A stretch of 64,000 bases of DNA from Roseateles sp049532965. GTDB lineage: Bacteria; Pseudomonadota; Gammaproteobacteria; Burkholderiales; Burkholderiaceae_C. A program made the position numbers and the translations under genes. Position 1 is the stretch's first letter. The number at the start of each line of letters is the position of its first letter. The stretch covers positions 3,162,001 through 3,226,000 of the forward strand of contig NZ_CP186694.1 in the NCBI RefSeq assembly GCF_049532965.1, written 5' to 3'. Below are positions 25,738 to 34,513 of the stretch, piece by piece. The notes below the pieces were generated by a model. That model searched no databases. It was not told the DNA's origin and was given only the letters and a program-made list of their open reading frames with translations.

Positions 25738-27552
25738 TTACCAGCCCAGGGCCAGCGAGTAGGTGCCGCTGCCGCCGGAGTAGTAGAGGACCCGCACGTA
25801 CACGGTGATCGACGACGATCCGCTGTTCGTGTACGTGAAGCTGTCGACCGCGCCCGCCCCAGCCTCGCTCGAGCGCAGCGTGCTGCCGCTGCTGTTGAGC
25901 AGGTAGAGGTCGAAGTCCTTCGCCGACGCCGGCGTCAGCGTCGCGCTCAGCGTCTTGCCGGCCGGCAGCACGATCCGGTAGTAGTCGTTCGTGTCCGACC
26001 CCGGCGCCATGCTGCCGTTGACGGTGACCGGCGCGCTGATGGCCTGCGGCGCGGAGCTGCTGTTGTTGGGCTCGACCTCGGCGATCGCGCCGCCACCGCC
26101 GCCGCCACCGCCCTTGATCGCCGTGACCGCGGCATTCGCATCCAGCAGGCCGGCGCCGCACTGGTTGCAGGTGCCGGGGAAGGCGCGGGCGCTGCTCTTG
26201 AGGGCAGCCGTGATCTCGTCCGGCGTGGCGGTCGGCTTGGCGCTGTACATCAGCGCCGCGACGCCGGCCACGTGCGGCGTGGCCATCGACGTGCCCTGGT
26301 AGTAGGCGTAGTTGTCCGCCCCCGGCGTGGTCGTGCCGGCGTTCAGCGTCGACAGGATGCCGTTGCTGGCGCTGGAGCGCACGTCGCCGCCCGGCGCAGC
26401 GAGCGCCACCACCGAGCCGTAGTTCGAGTAGTACGCCCGCGCGCCATAGCGGTCGGTCGCCGCCACCGTGACCACGCCCGAGCAGTTCGCCGGGTTGGAG
26501 TTGGCCGCGTTGGTGTTGGAGTTGCCCGCCGCGACGATCACGCTGGCGCCGCGCGACCGCGCGCCGTTGATGGCCGTCTGCGTCGTCGTGCCGCAGGAGC
26601 CGCTGCCGCCCAGCGACAGGTTCAGCACCTTGGCCGGCGTGGCGTTGGCGGGGACGCCGCTGACGCTGCCACCCGACGCCCAGGTGATGCCGTCGGCGAT
26701 GTCGGAGGTGTAGCCGCCGCACTTGCCCAGCACCCGCACCGGTTGCACCTGGGCGTTGAACGCGATGCCCGCGACACCCAGCGCATTGTTCGTCTTGGCC
26801 GCGATCGTGCCGGCCACATGCGTGCCGTGCCAGCTGGAGTTGGACCCGGGGTCGCCGGAGTAGCACTCGCCAGCGGAGTTCCAATCACCCGGGTCGCTCG
26901 CATCGCTGTCGCGGCCGTTGCCATCCACCGAGACCGTGGTGCTCGTGATCATGTCGTAGCCGGCGACGATCTGGCCCGACAGGTCGGCATGGGGCCGGTA
27001 GCCGGTGTCGATCACCGCCACCACGACGCCGGTGCCCGTCGCCTGGTCCCAGGCCGCCGGGGCGCGAATGCCGCCGGTGGTGTCGAACAGGTCCCACTGC
27101 GAGCCGTAGCTCGTGTCGTTGGGCGTGAACATCGGGTACATCTTGCGGTCGGGCTCGACGTACTCGACGTTGGCATCGGCCGCCTGGATGCGCTCGCCGA
27201 GCGCCTGCAGCTCCTGCACCGTCAGGCTGCGGTCCAGCTTGTACACGTGGGCACCGGTGCCCATCTGGCGCACCAGCGCCATGCGCGCGCCCAGCGGCGC
27301 GGCCAGTTGCTGCAGCCGCTCGGTCCGGGCGCCCAGCGCGTCGCTGGCCACCGCCTTGGCCTGGACCGCGGCACCCAACCGTCCTTGCACGACGGTGCTG
27401 CCGTCCTTGTACTTCACGATCAGCCGATCGGTCTGATCGGCGAGCTGCCGGGGTGCCTTGTCGATATCGACCGACGACACGCCCGCCTGGGCCATGCCCG
27501 CGGAAACGAGACCCAGAGCCAGCGCGAGGCTGAGCTTGTTCAATCGCAACAT
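25738..27552 (-). CDS. Secreted S8 (subtilisin-like) serine protease with PPC domain
   Basis: A 604-residue exported protease: signal peptide ending AQA (residue 23), an inhibitor-like propeptide to about residue 135, a catalytic domain with Asp182 (VIDTGY), His242 (WHGTHVAGT), oxyanion Asn344 (AAGN) and Ser422 (GTSMATPHVAG), a Gly-rich linker near 510, and a C-terminal PPC domain that is normally cut off after export. All catalytic residues are intact. The ATG at 27552 has GGAG nine bases upstream; the in-frame ATG at 27561 has it too close. Likely an extracellular protease for peptide nutrition. Confidence 0.95.
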   Translation of the reverse strand: MLRLNKLSLALALGLVSAGMAQAGVSSVDIDKAPRQLADQTDRLIVKYKDGSTVVQGRLGAAVQAKAVASDALGARTERLQQLAAPLGARMALVRQMGTGAHVYKLDRSLTVQELQALGERIQAADANVEYVEPDRKMYPMFTPNDTSYGSQWDLFDTTGGIRAPAAWDQATGTGVVVAVIDTGYRPHADLSGQIVAGYDMITSTTVSVDGNGRDSDASDPGDWNSAGECYSGDPGSNSSWHGTHVAGTIAAKTNNALGVAGIAFNAQVQPVRVLGKCGGYTSDIADGITWASGGSVSGVPANATPAKVLNLSLGGSGSCGTTTQTAINGARSRGASVIVAAGNSNTNAANSNPANCSGVVTVAATDRYGARAYYSNYGSVVALAAPGGDVRSSASNGILSTLNAGTTTPGADNYAYYQGTSMATPHVAGVAALMYSAKPTATPDEITAALKSSARAFPGTCNQCGAGLLDANAAVTAIKGGGGGGGGAIAEVEPNNSSSAPQAISAPVTVNGSMAPGSDTNDYYRIVLPAGKTLSATLTPASAKDFDLYLLNSSGSTLRSSEAGAGAVDSFTYTNSGSSSITVYVRVLYYSGGSGTYSLALGW

Positions 27553-27975
27553 GCTTGTCATCTCCAGAGTTTTCCCATCGACGCCGGGTATCGACGTCCG
27601 CTTACCCCTAGAACCGCTCCGGCGCGTTGGCACCTCCAGCGGGGCCGTCGACCACACCTTCCGACCGACGTGCGGCGCAGTTTAGGAAGCACTCCGGGCG
27701 ACAAACGCCCCACCTGCAACAGTTAACAGGAAGGAATATCCCTATAACCAAGTTGTGTCTAAATGCTCCCCTTCATCCGCTATTCGCCCTCAAAGCGAAG
27801 TTTTCTTACGGCTAGAGGCCTGATTCGTAAGGTTTGCGCGGCGTTTGCGCGGCTGCGCGAACGGCGTGCCCGGGTGCCCGGAACGGGGCGCGGGACGGCG
27901 CGAATGGCGGCTTGTGGGCGGCTCGTTTAGCCTGTGCGGCTTGTCGTTTTCACCACACATCGGTGACAAATAACC
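27553..27975. other. Divergent intergenic region between the two peptidase genes
   Basis: 423 bp without a gene. The stretch 27720-27800 is distinctly A+T-richer than its surroundings and probably holds the promoters of both divergent secreted peptidases. No repeat, RNA gene or known operator was recognised. Confidence 0.5.
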
Positions 27976-30021
27976 ATGCTCCAACTACGCCTGATCGCCG
28001 TCGCCGCAGCCGCTGCCCTCGCCTTGGCAGCCCCGCCGGCCGGTGCGCTGGACGTCACCAGCTTCTCCACCGAGGTCTCGCCCTGCGAAGACTTCTACGA
28101 CTACGTCAACGGCCCCTGGGTCGCGCGCACCGAGTTGCCGGCGGAGCGGACCCGGGTCGGCAGCTTCGACGCGCTGCGCGTCGCCAATGACCGGCTGCTG
28201 TCCGACGCGCTGGCGGAACTGGTGGCCAAACCGGCGCTGCAGAAGTCCCCGGGCCTCAAGCAGGTGGCCGCCTATTACGCGAGCGGCATGGACCTGGCCG
28301 CGATCGAGGCGCAGGGGCTCAAGCCGGTGAAGCCGCTGCTGGACCGGATCGCCTCCATGAAGTCGGCCGAGGACCTGCCCTTCGTGCTCGCGCAGCTGGG
28401 CCGGGTGGGCATCGCCGCACCGGTGGCGAACGCCGTGCGCGCCGACGTGAAGAACACGCGCGTCAACGTGCTCACGCTGGGACAGGCGGGGCTGGGCCTG
28501 CCCGATCGGGACGACTATTTCAAGGACACCGAGATCGCCCGCAAGCTGCGCGCCGCGTATCGGCTGTATGCGCAGCGCCTGCTGTCGTCCGCCGGTTTCG
28601 ACGCAACGCCCGCCACGATCGACGCGCTGATGGGCTTCGAGTCCCAGTTGGCGGAGGCCACCACGCCGCGGGCGCAGTTGCGCGACCCGCTCAAGGTCTA
28701 CAACCCGATGACGCCGCCGCAACTGGCCGACCAGGCGCCCGGCCTGGCCTGGGAGGCCTACCTGAAGGCGTTGACCCGCAGCGACACGCGCCCTGGCGGC
28801 GTCGAGCGACTCATCGTCGCGCAGCCCGTCTTCATGACGCGGGTCGCGCTGATGGCGGCACACATCCCGCTGGCCACCTGGCAGACCTACCTGCGGATGC
28901 GCGTGCTCGAGAACAGTGCGGCCCGCCTGCCGAAGGTCTTCTCCGATGCCGATTTCGACTACCGCGGCGTCGCGGTCGCCGGCCAGGAGAAGCATTCGCC
29001 GCGCGACGAGGAGGTCATCCTGCTCATCGGCGGCCGTACCGGCGGCAGTCCGCTGGGGCTGGCGCTGGGCGAGCTGTTCGTGTCGAAGGCCTTCTCGCCG
29101 GACGCGCAACGCCGCGCAACCCTGCTGATCGGCGACGTCAAGGCGGCGATGAAGACGCGCATCCAGAACCTGACCTGGATGAGCCCGGCGACCAAGGTGA
29201 AGGCCTTGGAGAAGCTGGAGGCGATGCAGCCCAAGATCGGCGCGCCGGCGACCTGGCCCACATACGACGGCATGGCGCTCGATCCCAAGGACTTCGCCGG
29301 CAACCAGTTGCGCGCCGCGGCCTGGTTCCACGGCGAGCAGATCAAGGACCTGGACCGGCCGAGCGATCGCACGCGCTGGACGATGTCGCCCTATGTCGTC
29401 AACGCGCAGGCCGGCGGCCTGAACGAGATCACCTTCCCGGCCGGCATCCTGCAGCCGCCGTTCTTCGACGCGAAGGCGGACGACGCCATCAACTACGGCG
29501 GCATCGGCATGGTGATCGGGCACGAGATCGTCCACCACTTCGACGATCGCGGCCGCCAGTTCGACAGCATCGGCAGCCTCAACGACTGGTGGACCGCCGA
29601 GGACGCCGCGCACTACAAGGAGCGCGCCGATCGCGTCGTCGCGCTCTATGAGCGCTATGAGCCGGTCAAGGGCACGCCCATCAACGGACGCCTGACGCTG
29701 GGCGAGAACATCTCCGACATGGCCGGCATGCCGATCGCCTTCGACGCGCTGCAGAACGCCCTGCGCCGCGCCGGCCCGGAGAAGGCGCGCGAGAAGATCG
29801 ACGGCTTCACGCCCGAGCAGCGCTTCTTCCTGTCCAACGCGATGGTCTGGCGCAGCAAGACCCGCGAGGCGGCGCTGCTGAACCAGTTGCGCACCGACCC
29901 GCATTCGCCCGGCAAGTACCGCGTGCTGGCGCCGATGTCCAACATGCCGGAGTTCGCCAAGGCCTTCCAGTGCAAGACCGGCGACGCGATGGTGGCGACC
30001 GATCCGATCCGCGTCTGGTAG
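27976..30021 (+). CDS. M13 family zinc metallopeptidase (neprilysin-like)
   Basis: A 681-residue exported peptidase: signal peptide ending about residue 24, an N-terminal M13 domain beginning PCEDFYDYVNGPWV, and a C-terminal catalytic domain with the zinc motif HEIVHHF (His516, Glu517, His520), the third ligand Glu577 in GENISDMAG, and the substrate-binding NAQAGGLNEITFPAGIL. Full length for the family. It degrades small peptides in the periplasm or outside. It is transcribed away from the subtilase. Confidence 0.95.
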   Translation: MLQLRLIAVAAAAALALAAPPAGALDVTSFSTEVSPCEDFYDYVNGPWVARTELPAERTRVGSFDALRVANDRLLSDALAELVAKPALQKSPGLKQVAAYYASGMDLAAIEAQGLKPVKPLLDRIASMKSAEDLPFVLAQLGRVGIAAPVANAVRADVKNTRVNVLTLGQAGLGLPDRDDYFKDTEIARKLRAAYRLYAQRLLSSAGFDATPATIDALMGFESQLAEATTPRAQLRDPLKVYNPMTPPQLADQAPGLAWEAYLKALTRSDTRPGGVERLIVAQPVFMTRVALMAAHIPLATWQTYLRMRVLENSAARLPKVFSDADFDYRGVAVAGQEKHSPRDEEVILLIGGRTGGSPLGLALGELFVSKAFSPDAQRRATLLIGDVKAAMKTRIQNLTWMSPATKVKALEKLEAMQPKIGAPATWPTYDGMALDPKDFAGNQLRAAAWFHGEQIKDLDRPSDRTRWTMSPYVVNAQAGGLNEITFPAGILQPPFFDAKADDAINYGGIGMVIGHEIVHHFDDRGRQFDSIGSLNDWWTAEDAAHYKERADRVVALYERYEPVKGTPINGRLTLGENISDMAGMPIAFDALQNALRRAGPEKAREKIDGFTPEQRFFLSNAMVWRSKTREAALLNQLRTDPHSPGKYRVLAPMSNMPEFAKAFQCKTGDAMVATDPIRVW

Positions 30022-30419
30022 ACGCGGGGAGCCGGGGAGGAGCGGTCCAGCACAGCCCGTGCCGGACGCCACCCATGTCTTCCGGGATGGTGGGGCGGAA
30101 GTCATGGCGCTTGCGGATCGCGCCTGGTGCCAGGTCTTGTCATCGCCGCGTCACACGCGGAGTCGCACGGGGTGTCGGGCGATCGGGCTCGCAAGTGCCT
30201 GCATGACTTTTGGCCGATGGATACTGGAGAAAGTCGCCCCGCGGCTCGTCGCTCCGATGAGCAATTCGTCGCGGGAATCCGTCGCTCCGCTCCCTCGCAT
30301 CGACGCTTGGTCGCGCGCCGCTTGGTCGCGTCCGGGCCGATGCCTACGCTGAAAAAAGACCGATCGCTTCGCCGCCCGTCGGCGGGCCGCGACGGTTCCT
30401 CAGCCCTCAGGAGCACGAC
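30022..30419. other. Intergenic region after the M13 peptidase
   Basis: 398 bp. Only short open frames without coding character. There is a duplicated CTTGGTCGCG near 30305-30330 and a short A-run before 30360; no terminator, RNA gene or operator was recognised. Confidence 0.4.
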
Positions 30420-30938
30420 ATGCTTGCCACCACCCGTCACGCCCAACCTTCCTCCTCCCGTTTCGTCCGCGCCGCGTTCGGCGTGCTCTTCGCCGCGGTG
30501 ACCGTCGGCGTCCAGGCCGCGCCCGACGACCTCAAGCGGGTGGAGGTGTCCGGCCGCCGTCCCGGCGAGATCGCACGCACGGACGTGCATGCGGCCTGCC
30601 CCGGCATCGCGCGCACGCTGGCCGACCGCCTGGCCGTCGCGCAGTACCGGACCGGCATCGAAGGCACGTCCATCGTCAGCTTCCGCGTGAACGGCAACGT
30701 CGTCAGCGAGGTGCGCCAGAACCGCGGCGCGTGGGAATACAGCGGTCCGGTGCGCCGCGCCTTCCAAAGCCTGGAGTGCCAGGGCGCGGCGCGGGACACG
30801 CTCTATGTGGTGCAGATCGACTTCCGCAATGAACCCTCGGCGGACGGCACGGCGCAACGTTTCGCGCTGACCGAGCTGCCGCCGACGTCCGCCGGCTCGG
30901 CCTCGCTGGCGGCCAGCGCCGCCGCCGACGGGCGCTGA
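30420..30938 (+). CDS. Exported hypothetical protein
   Basis: A 172-residue protein with a signal peptide (cleavage near residue 33, VQAA). The mature part has two cysteines (HAACPG and LECQG) that could form a disulfide, and a beta-rich stretch (GTSIVSFRVNGNVVSEVRQNRG) reminiscent of small TonB-C-like periplasmic domains. The C-terminal tail is Ala/Ser-rich. Function unknown. Confidence 0.7.
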   Translation: MLATTRHAQPSSSRFVRAAFGVLFAAVTVGVQAAPDDLKRVEVSGRRPGEIARTDVHAACPGIARTLADRLAVAQYRTGIEGTSIVSFRVNGNVVSEVRQNRGAWEYSGPVRRAFQSLECQGAARDTLYVVQIDFRNEPSADGTAQRFALTELPPTSAGSASLAASAAADGR

Positions 30939-31008
30939 GCGGGTTCTTCCCGAACGGTCCTTCCTCGGGGTGGTCTACGATGCGCCGGCCCCTTGAGGAG
31001 ACCCTTTC

Positions 31009-32010
31009 ATGCCCAGCCGCACGACCGAAGCCTCGCGACGTTCCCTGCTGATCACGGCCTCCCTCGGGGCGACGGCCACGGCGCTTGGCTGGCCCTTCGC
31101 TGCCGGCGCACAGACCTGGCCCGCCCGCCCGATCCGGTGGGTGGTCGCCTATCCGGCCGGCGGTGGCTCCGACTTCCTCGCGCGGCAGCTCGCGCCGGTG
31201 CTCGGAAAGGCACTGGGCCAGACGCTGGTCATCGACAACAAACCCGGCGCGGCCGGCATCATCGGCACGGACAACGCCGCCAAGTCCGCGCCCGACGGCT
31301 ACACCGTCCTGACCGGCGACAACGGCGCAATGGTCTTCAACAGCGCGCTGTACAAGAAGCTGCCCTACTCGCCGGCGGACTTCGCGCCGGTGGGCTTCAT
31401 GGCCCGGTTCCCGCTGCTGCTGGTGGTGCATCCCGACGCCGCCTTCAGTTCGGCAAAGCAATGGCTGGAGACGGTCAAGGCGCGACCCGGCAAGTACAGC
31501 TATGCGTCGCCCGGCATCGGCAGTCCGCATCACCTGGCGATGGAGCTGCTGAAGGACCGCACCCATGCCTACATCGTCCATGTGCCCTACCGCGGGACGG
31601 CGTTCTCGACGCAGGACCTGATCGCGGGCGTGGTGCCGATGGGGATCCTGGACACCGCCGCGGCGCTGCCGCATCTGCGCGCCGGCAAGCTGAAGGCGCT
31701 GGCCGTGCTGGCGCCCAGGCGCATCGCGGCGCTGCCGGACGTGCCGAGCTTCGAAGAACTGGGCGTGGCCGGCATCGACGTCAGCGCGTGGCAGGGGCTG
31801 TTCGTGCCCAAGGGCACGCCGGAGCCGATCGTCTCGCGCCTGGGCGCTGAGCTGGCCAAGGCGCTCGGCCAGCCGGATCTCAAGGCGCGGCTGGAGGACT
31901 TCGGCCTCGAGGTGGCTCCGAGCGACGCGGCCACGCTGGCGCGCTTCCTCCAGGCCGAGACCCAGAAGTGGCACGCGCTGATCCGCAGCCGGGGTATCAG
32001 CGCTGAATGA
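31009..32010 (+). CDS. Bug-family tripartite tricarboxylate transporter receptor
   Basis: A 333-residue periplasmic solute-binding protein with a Tat-like N terminus (SRRSLLITASLG) and the Bug family signatures RPIRWVVAYPAGGGSD, NKPGAAGIIG and HVPYRGTA. Such receptors bind carboxylates; Burkholderiales encode dozens, usually as orphans, as here: no TctAB membrane genes lie nearby. A TGAGGAG precedes the ATG. Its stop lies inside an 11-bp tandem repeat. Confidence 0.92.
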   Translation: MPSRTTEASRRSLLITASLGATATALGWPFAAGAQTWPARPIRWVVAYPAGGGSDFLARQLAPVLGKALGQTLVIDNKPGAAGIIGTDNAAKSAPDGYTVLTGDNGAMVFNSALYKKLPYSPADFAPVGFMARFPLLLVVHPDAAFSSAKQWLETVKARPGKYSYASPGIGSPHHLAMELLKDRTHAYIVHVPYRGTAFSTQDLIAGVVPMGILDTAAALPHLRAGKLKALAVLAPRRIAALPDVPSFEELGVAGIDVSAWQGLFVPKGTPEPIVSRLGAELAKALGQPDLKARLEDFGLEVAPSDAATLARFLQAETQKWHALIRSRGISAE

Positions 32011-32053
32011 GCGCTGAATGGGCGGTGAACGGGCGGTGAACGGGCACGGAATG
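31999..32053. repeat. 11-bp tandem repeat spanning the stop of the Bug gene
   Basis: Five head-to-tail 11-bp units: two AGCGCTGAATG, two GGCGGTGAACG and one GGCACGGAATG. The first unit holds the last sense codons, and the stop TGA straddles the junction with the second. The pattern resembles recent stepwise duplication. Confidence 0.85.
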
Positions 32054-32340
32054 GGCGTCCGTGACGGAAGGCTGCCTCGACCGGCCGGTCGGTTGTCGTG
32101 ACGGGCACGTGACCCGTTGGTGAAAGCGGCTCGGGAGCGCCGCGACGCGGTGCTGCGGACGCGCATTTCTTCACGACCGGCGGGAATCGCTGCGGGTTAT
32201 CCCGGCGGGTGCCTCACAGAAAGCTGCCGAAGACCGCACCGACGACATAAAGTTTGACCAAGCGCAAAGACAAAACGACCACGACGCGCTCGGAGACCTC
32301 CCGCCACTCCTGTTCCGCTGCGCCGCGGAGCCGTCTTGCC
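32011..32340. other. Intergenic region before the Cache chemoreceptor
   Basis: 330 bp. Apart from the tail of the tandem repeat it holds a TAAAGTTT at 32249-32256, identical to the -35 of flagellar sigma-28 promoters, but no good GCCGATAA-type -10 follows at the right distance. Nothing else was recognised. Confidence 0.35.
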
Positions 32341-34275
32341 ATGAACAACAACAACGCCACGCGCGCGACGGTGGCCCGTCGCGTTTCCATCTGGTCGAGC
32401 GCCGCGATCGCGGCCCTGCTGATCGTCATCTGCACGGCGCTGTCGGTGGTGCTGACCCGCCAGGCCGAGCAGCGCACGGTGGACTACATGTCCGCCGAGG
32501 CCGACTCGGTCGCGCGCGTCGCCGATGCGCTGGACCGCACGGCGCGCGCCTCGGCCAACCGCCTCTACGACGTGCTGGCTGGCGACTTCGCCGCGGGCGG
32601 GTTCACGCTCGAAGGCGATGGGGAACTGGCCTACAACGGCCAGAAGCTCAACGGCAACTTCGACGCGGTGGACCGCTTCACGCGGCTGACGGGCGGCAAC
32701 GCGACGATCTTCGCGCGCAAGGGCGCGGACGACTTCATCCGCATCACCACGTCGGTGAAGAAGGAAGACGGCTCCCGGGCGGTCGGCACGACGCTGGACC
32801 GCGCTGGCGCGGCGTATGCGAAGGTGGTCGCGGGCGAGACCTACGTCGGTCCCGCGACGCTGTTCAAGATCCCGTACATGACGCGCTATTCGGCGATCAA
32901 GGATGCGAGCGGCAAGGTGATCGGCGTGCTGTACATCGGCTTCGACATGCGCGGGCTGCATGAGGAGCTCGTGAAGATGGCCGACGCGGTGAAGCTGTAC
33001 GAGACCGGCGGCCTGTACCTGGTCGATCCGGGCAAGACGCCTGCCGACGCGACGCTGCGTGCGCATCCTCGGTCGCCGGGCAAGAAGCTGTCGGAGACGC
33101 TGCCGGCCGACCAGGCGGAGCAGTTCGTCAAGACGCTGACGAGCGACGAGGACGGCGTGCTGGAGAAGGTCCAGGCGGTCTACGGCGACAAATACCAGGA
33201 CGCTTTCGCGGTGGCGCGCAAATCGCAGGCCACGGGCTGGTGGGTGGTCGCCGAGGCCTCGCGCGCGCAGGCACTGGCGGCGCTGAACACGACGCTGTGG
33301 GTGCTGTGGGGCCTGATGCTGGCGACGGTGGTGCTGCTGGGCGTCGGCGTGACGTGGATGCTGAAGCGCTGGGTGGGCGAGCCGCTCGCCGACCTGAACG
33401 AGGCCGTCTCCGCGGTGGCGGCCGGCGACCTGACGCGGCCGGTGCTCGTGCGCCAGCAGGATGACCTGGGCGCGCTGGCGGCTGGGGTCGAGCGCATGCG
33501 GCAGCAACTGGCGCGCACGATCAACGAGGTGCGTCAGGCCAGCGATTCGATCGGTACGGCCTCGGCGGAGGTGGCGGCGGGCAGCCGCGACCTCTCGTCG
33601 CGCACGGAGCAATCGGCCAGCCACCTGCAGGAGACGGCCTCGGCGCTGGAGGAGCTCGCCAGCTCGATGAGCCAGACGGCGGCGTCCGCGGCGCAGGCGC
33701 ATCAGCTGGTCGGCGAGTCGGACCGGGCTGCGCAGCGGGGCGGCAACGTGGTGGCGCAGGTCGTCACGACGATGGACGAGATCAGCGCTGCCAGCCGGCA
33801 GATCGGGGACATCATCGGCACGATCGACTCGATCGCGTTCCAGACCAACATCCTGGCGCTGAACGCGGCAGTGGAAGCGGCGCGTGCGGGCGAGCAGGGC
33901 CGCGGCTTTGCGGTGGTGGCTGCCGAGGTCCGGCAGCTGGCGCAGCGCAGTGCGGAGGCGGCGAAGCAGATCAAGGCGCTGATCACGGCCAGCGGTGAGC
34001 GGGTCGAGTCGGGCGCGAAGCTGGTGGGCAACACCGGGGAGGCGATGCGGGACATCGTGTCGAGCGTCAAGCGGGTGACCGACATCATTGGCGAGATCTC
34101 GACGGCGGCGCGAGAGCAGTCGCAGGGGGTGACGCGCATCAACGGCGCGGTGGCGCAACTCGATCAGGGCACGCAGCAGAACGCAGCGTTGGTCGAGGAA
34201 AGCACGGCCGCGGCGGAAAGCCTGCGGGAGCAGGCGCACCGGCTGGTCGAGCAAGTCGGCCAATTCCGGGTCTGA
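32341..34275 (+). CDS. Methyl-accepting chemotaxis protein with Cache sensor
   Basis: A 644-residue chemoreceptor: first membrane helix about 17-40, a periplasmic Cache-type ligand domain (about 45-305, with IFARKGADDFIRITTSV and VGPATLFKIPYMTRY), second helix about 318-342, HAMP, then the signalling domain with the conserved hairpin IDSIAFQTNILALNAAVEAA. It lacks a CheR-binding pentapeptide at the C terminus. The Cache type usually senses small carboxylates. A single gene. The ATG at 32341 gives a short cytoplasmic N terminus, as is usual. Confidence 0.95.
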   Translation: MNNNNATRATVARRVSIWSSAAIAALLIVICTALSVVLTRQAEQRTVDYMSAEADSVARVADALDRTARASANRLYDVLAGDFAAGGFTLEGDGELAYNGQKLNGNFDAVDRFTRLTGGNATIFARKGADDFIRITTSVKKEDGSRAVGTTLDRAGAAYAKVVAGETYVGPATLFKIPYMTRYSAIKDASGKVIGVLYIGFDMRGLHEELVKMADAVKLYETGGLYLVDPGKTPADATLRAHPRSPGKKLSETLPADQAEQFVKTLTSDEDGVLEKVQAVYGDKYQDAFAVARKSQATGWWVVAEASRAQALAALNTTLWVLWGLMLATVVLLGVGVTWMLKRWVGEPLADLNEAVSAVAAGDLTRPVLVRQQDDLGALAAGVERMRQQLARTINEVRQASDSIGTASAEVAAGSRDLSSRTEQSASHLQETASALEELASSMSQTAASAAQAHQLVGESDRAAQRGGNVVAQVVTTMDEISAASRQIGDIIGTIDSIAFQTNILALNAAVEAARAGEQGRGFAVVAAEVRQLAQRSAEAAKQIKALITASGERVESGAKLVGNTGEAMRDIVSSVKRVTDIIGEISTAAREQSQGVTRINGAVAQLDQGTQQNAALVEESTAAAESLREQAHRLVEQVGQFRV

Positions 34276-34289
34276 TCCACGGCCACTGG

Positions 34290-34492
34290 CCCTCACCCCT
34301 GCCCTCTCCCGCAAGCGGGAGAGGGAGTATGTGGAGCAGCGCCACCACCGGGCCGGAAAGTCCACGGCCGCAGGCCCTCACCCCTGCCCTCTCCCGCAAG
34401 CGGGAGAGGGGGTATGTGGAGCAGCGCCGCCACCGGGCCGGAAAGTCTTCTCCCTCGCCCCGCTTGCGGGGAGAGGGTTGGGGTGAGGGGCG
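34290..34492. repeat. 85-bp intergenic repeat, two direct copies and one inverted partial copy
   Basis: Unit 1 starts at 34290 and unit 2 at 34375 (period 85 bp), each beginning CCCTCACCCCTGCCCTCTCC and containing a hairpin (CTCTCCCGC, AA, GCGGGAGAG). A third, inverted partial copy fills 34450-34492. The array sits between convergent genes (chemoreceptor and DUF3683 oxidoreductase), the usual place for REP/BIME-like elements, where it may also stop transcription from both sides. Confidence 0.88.
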
Positions 34493-34513
34493 CTTCTCAG
34501 CGCGCCAGCCTCT

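Noticed and set aside
32249..32275. Sigma-28 flagellar promoter before the Cache chemoreceptor
   Set aside because: TAAAGTTT matches the -35 exactly, but the -10 position reads AAGACAAA instead of GCCGATAA.
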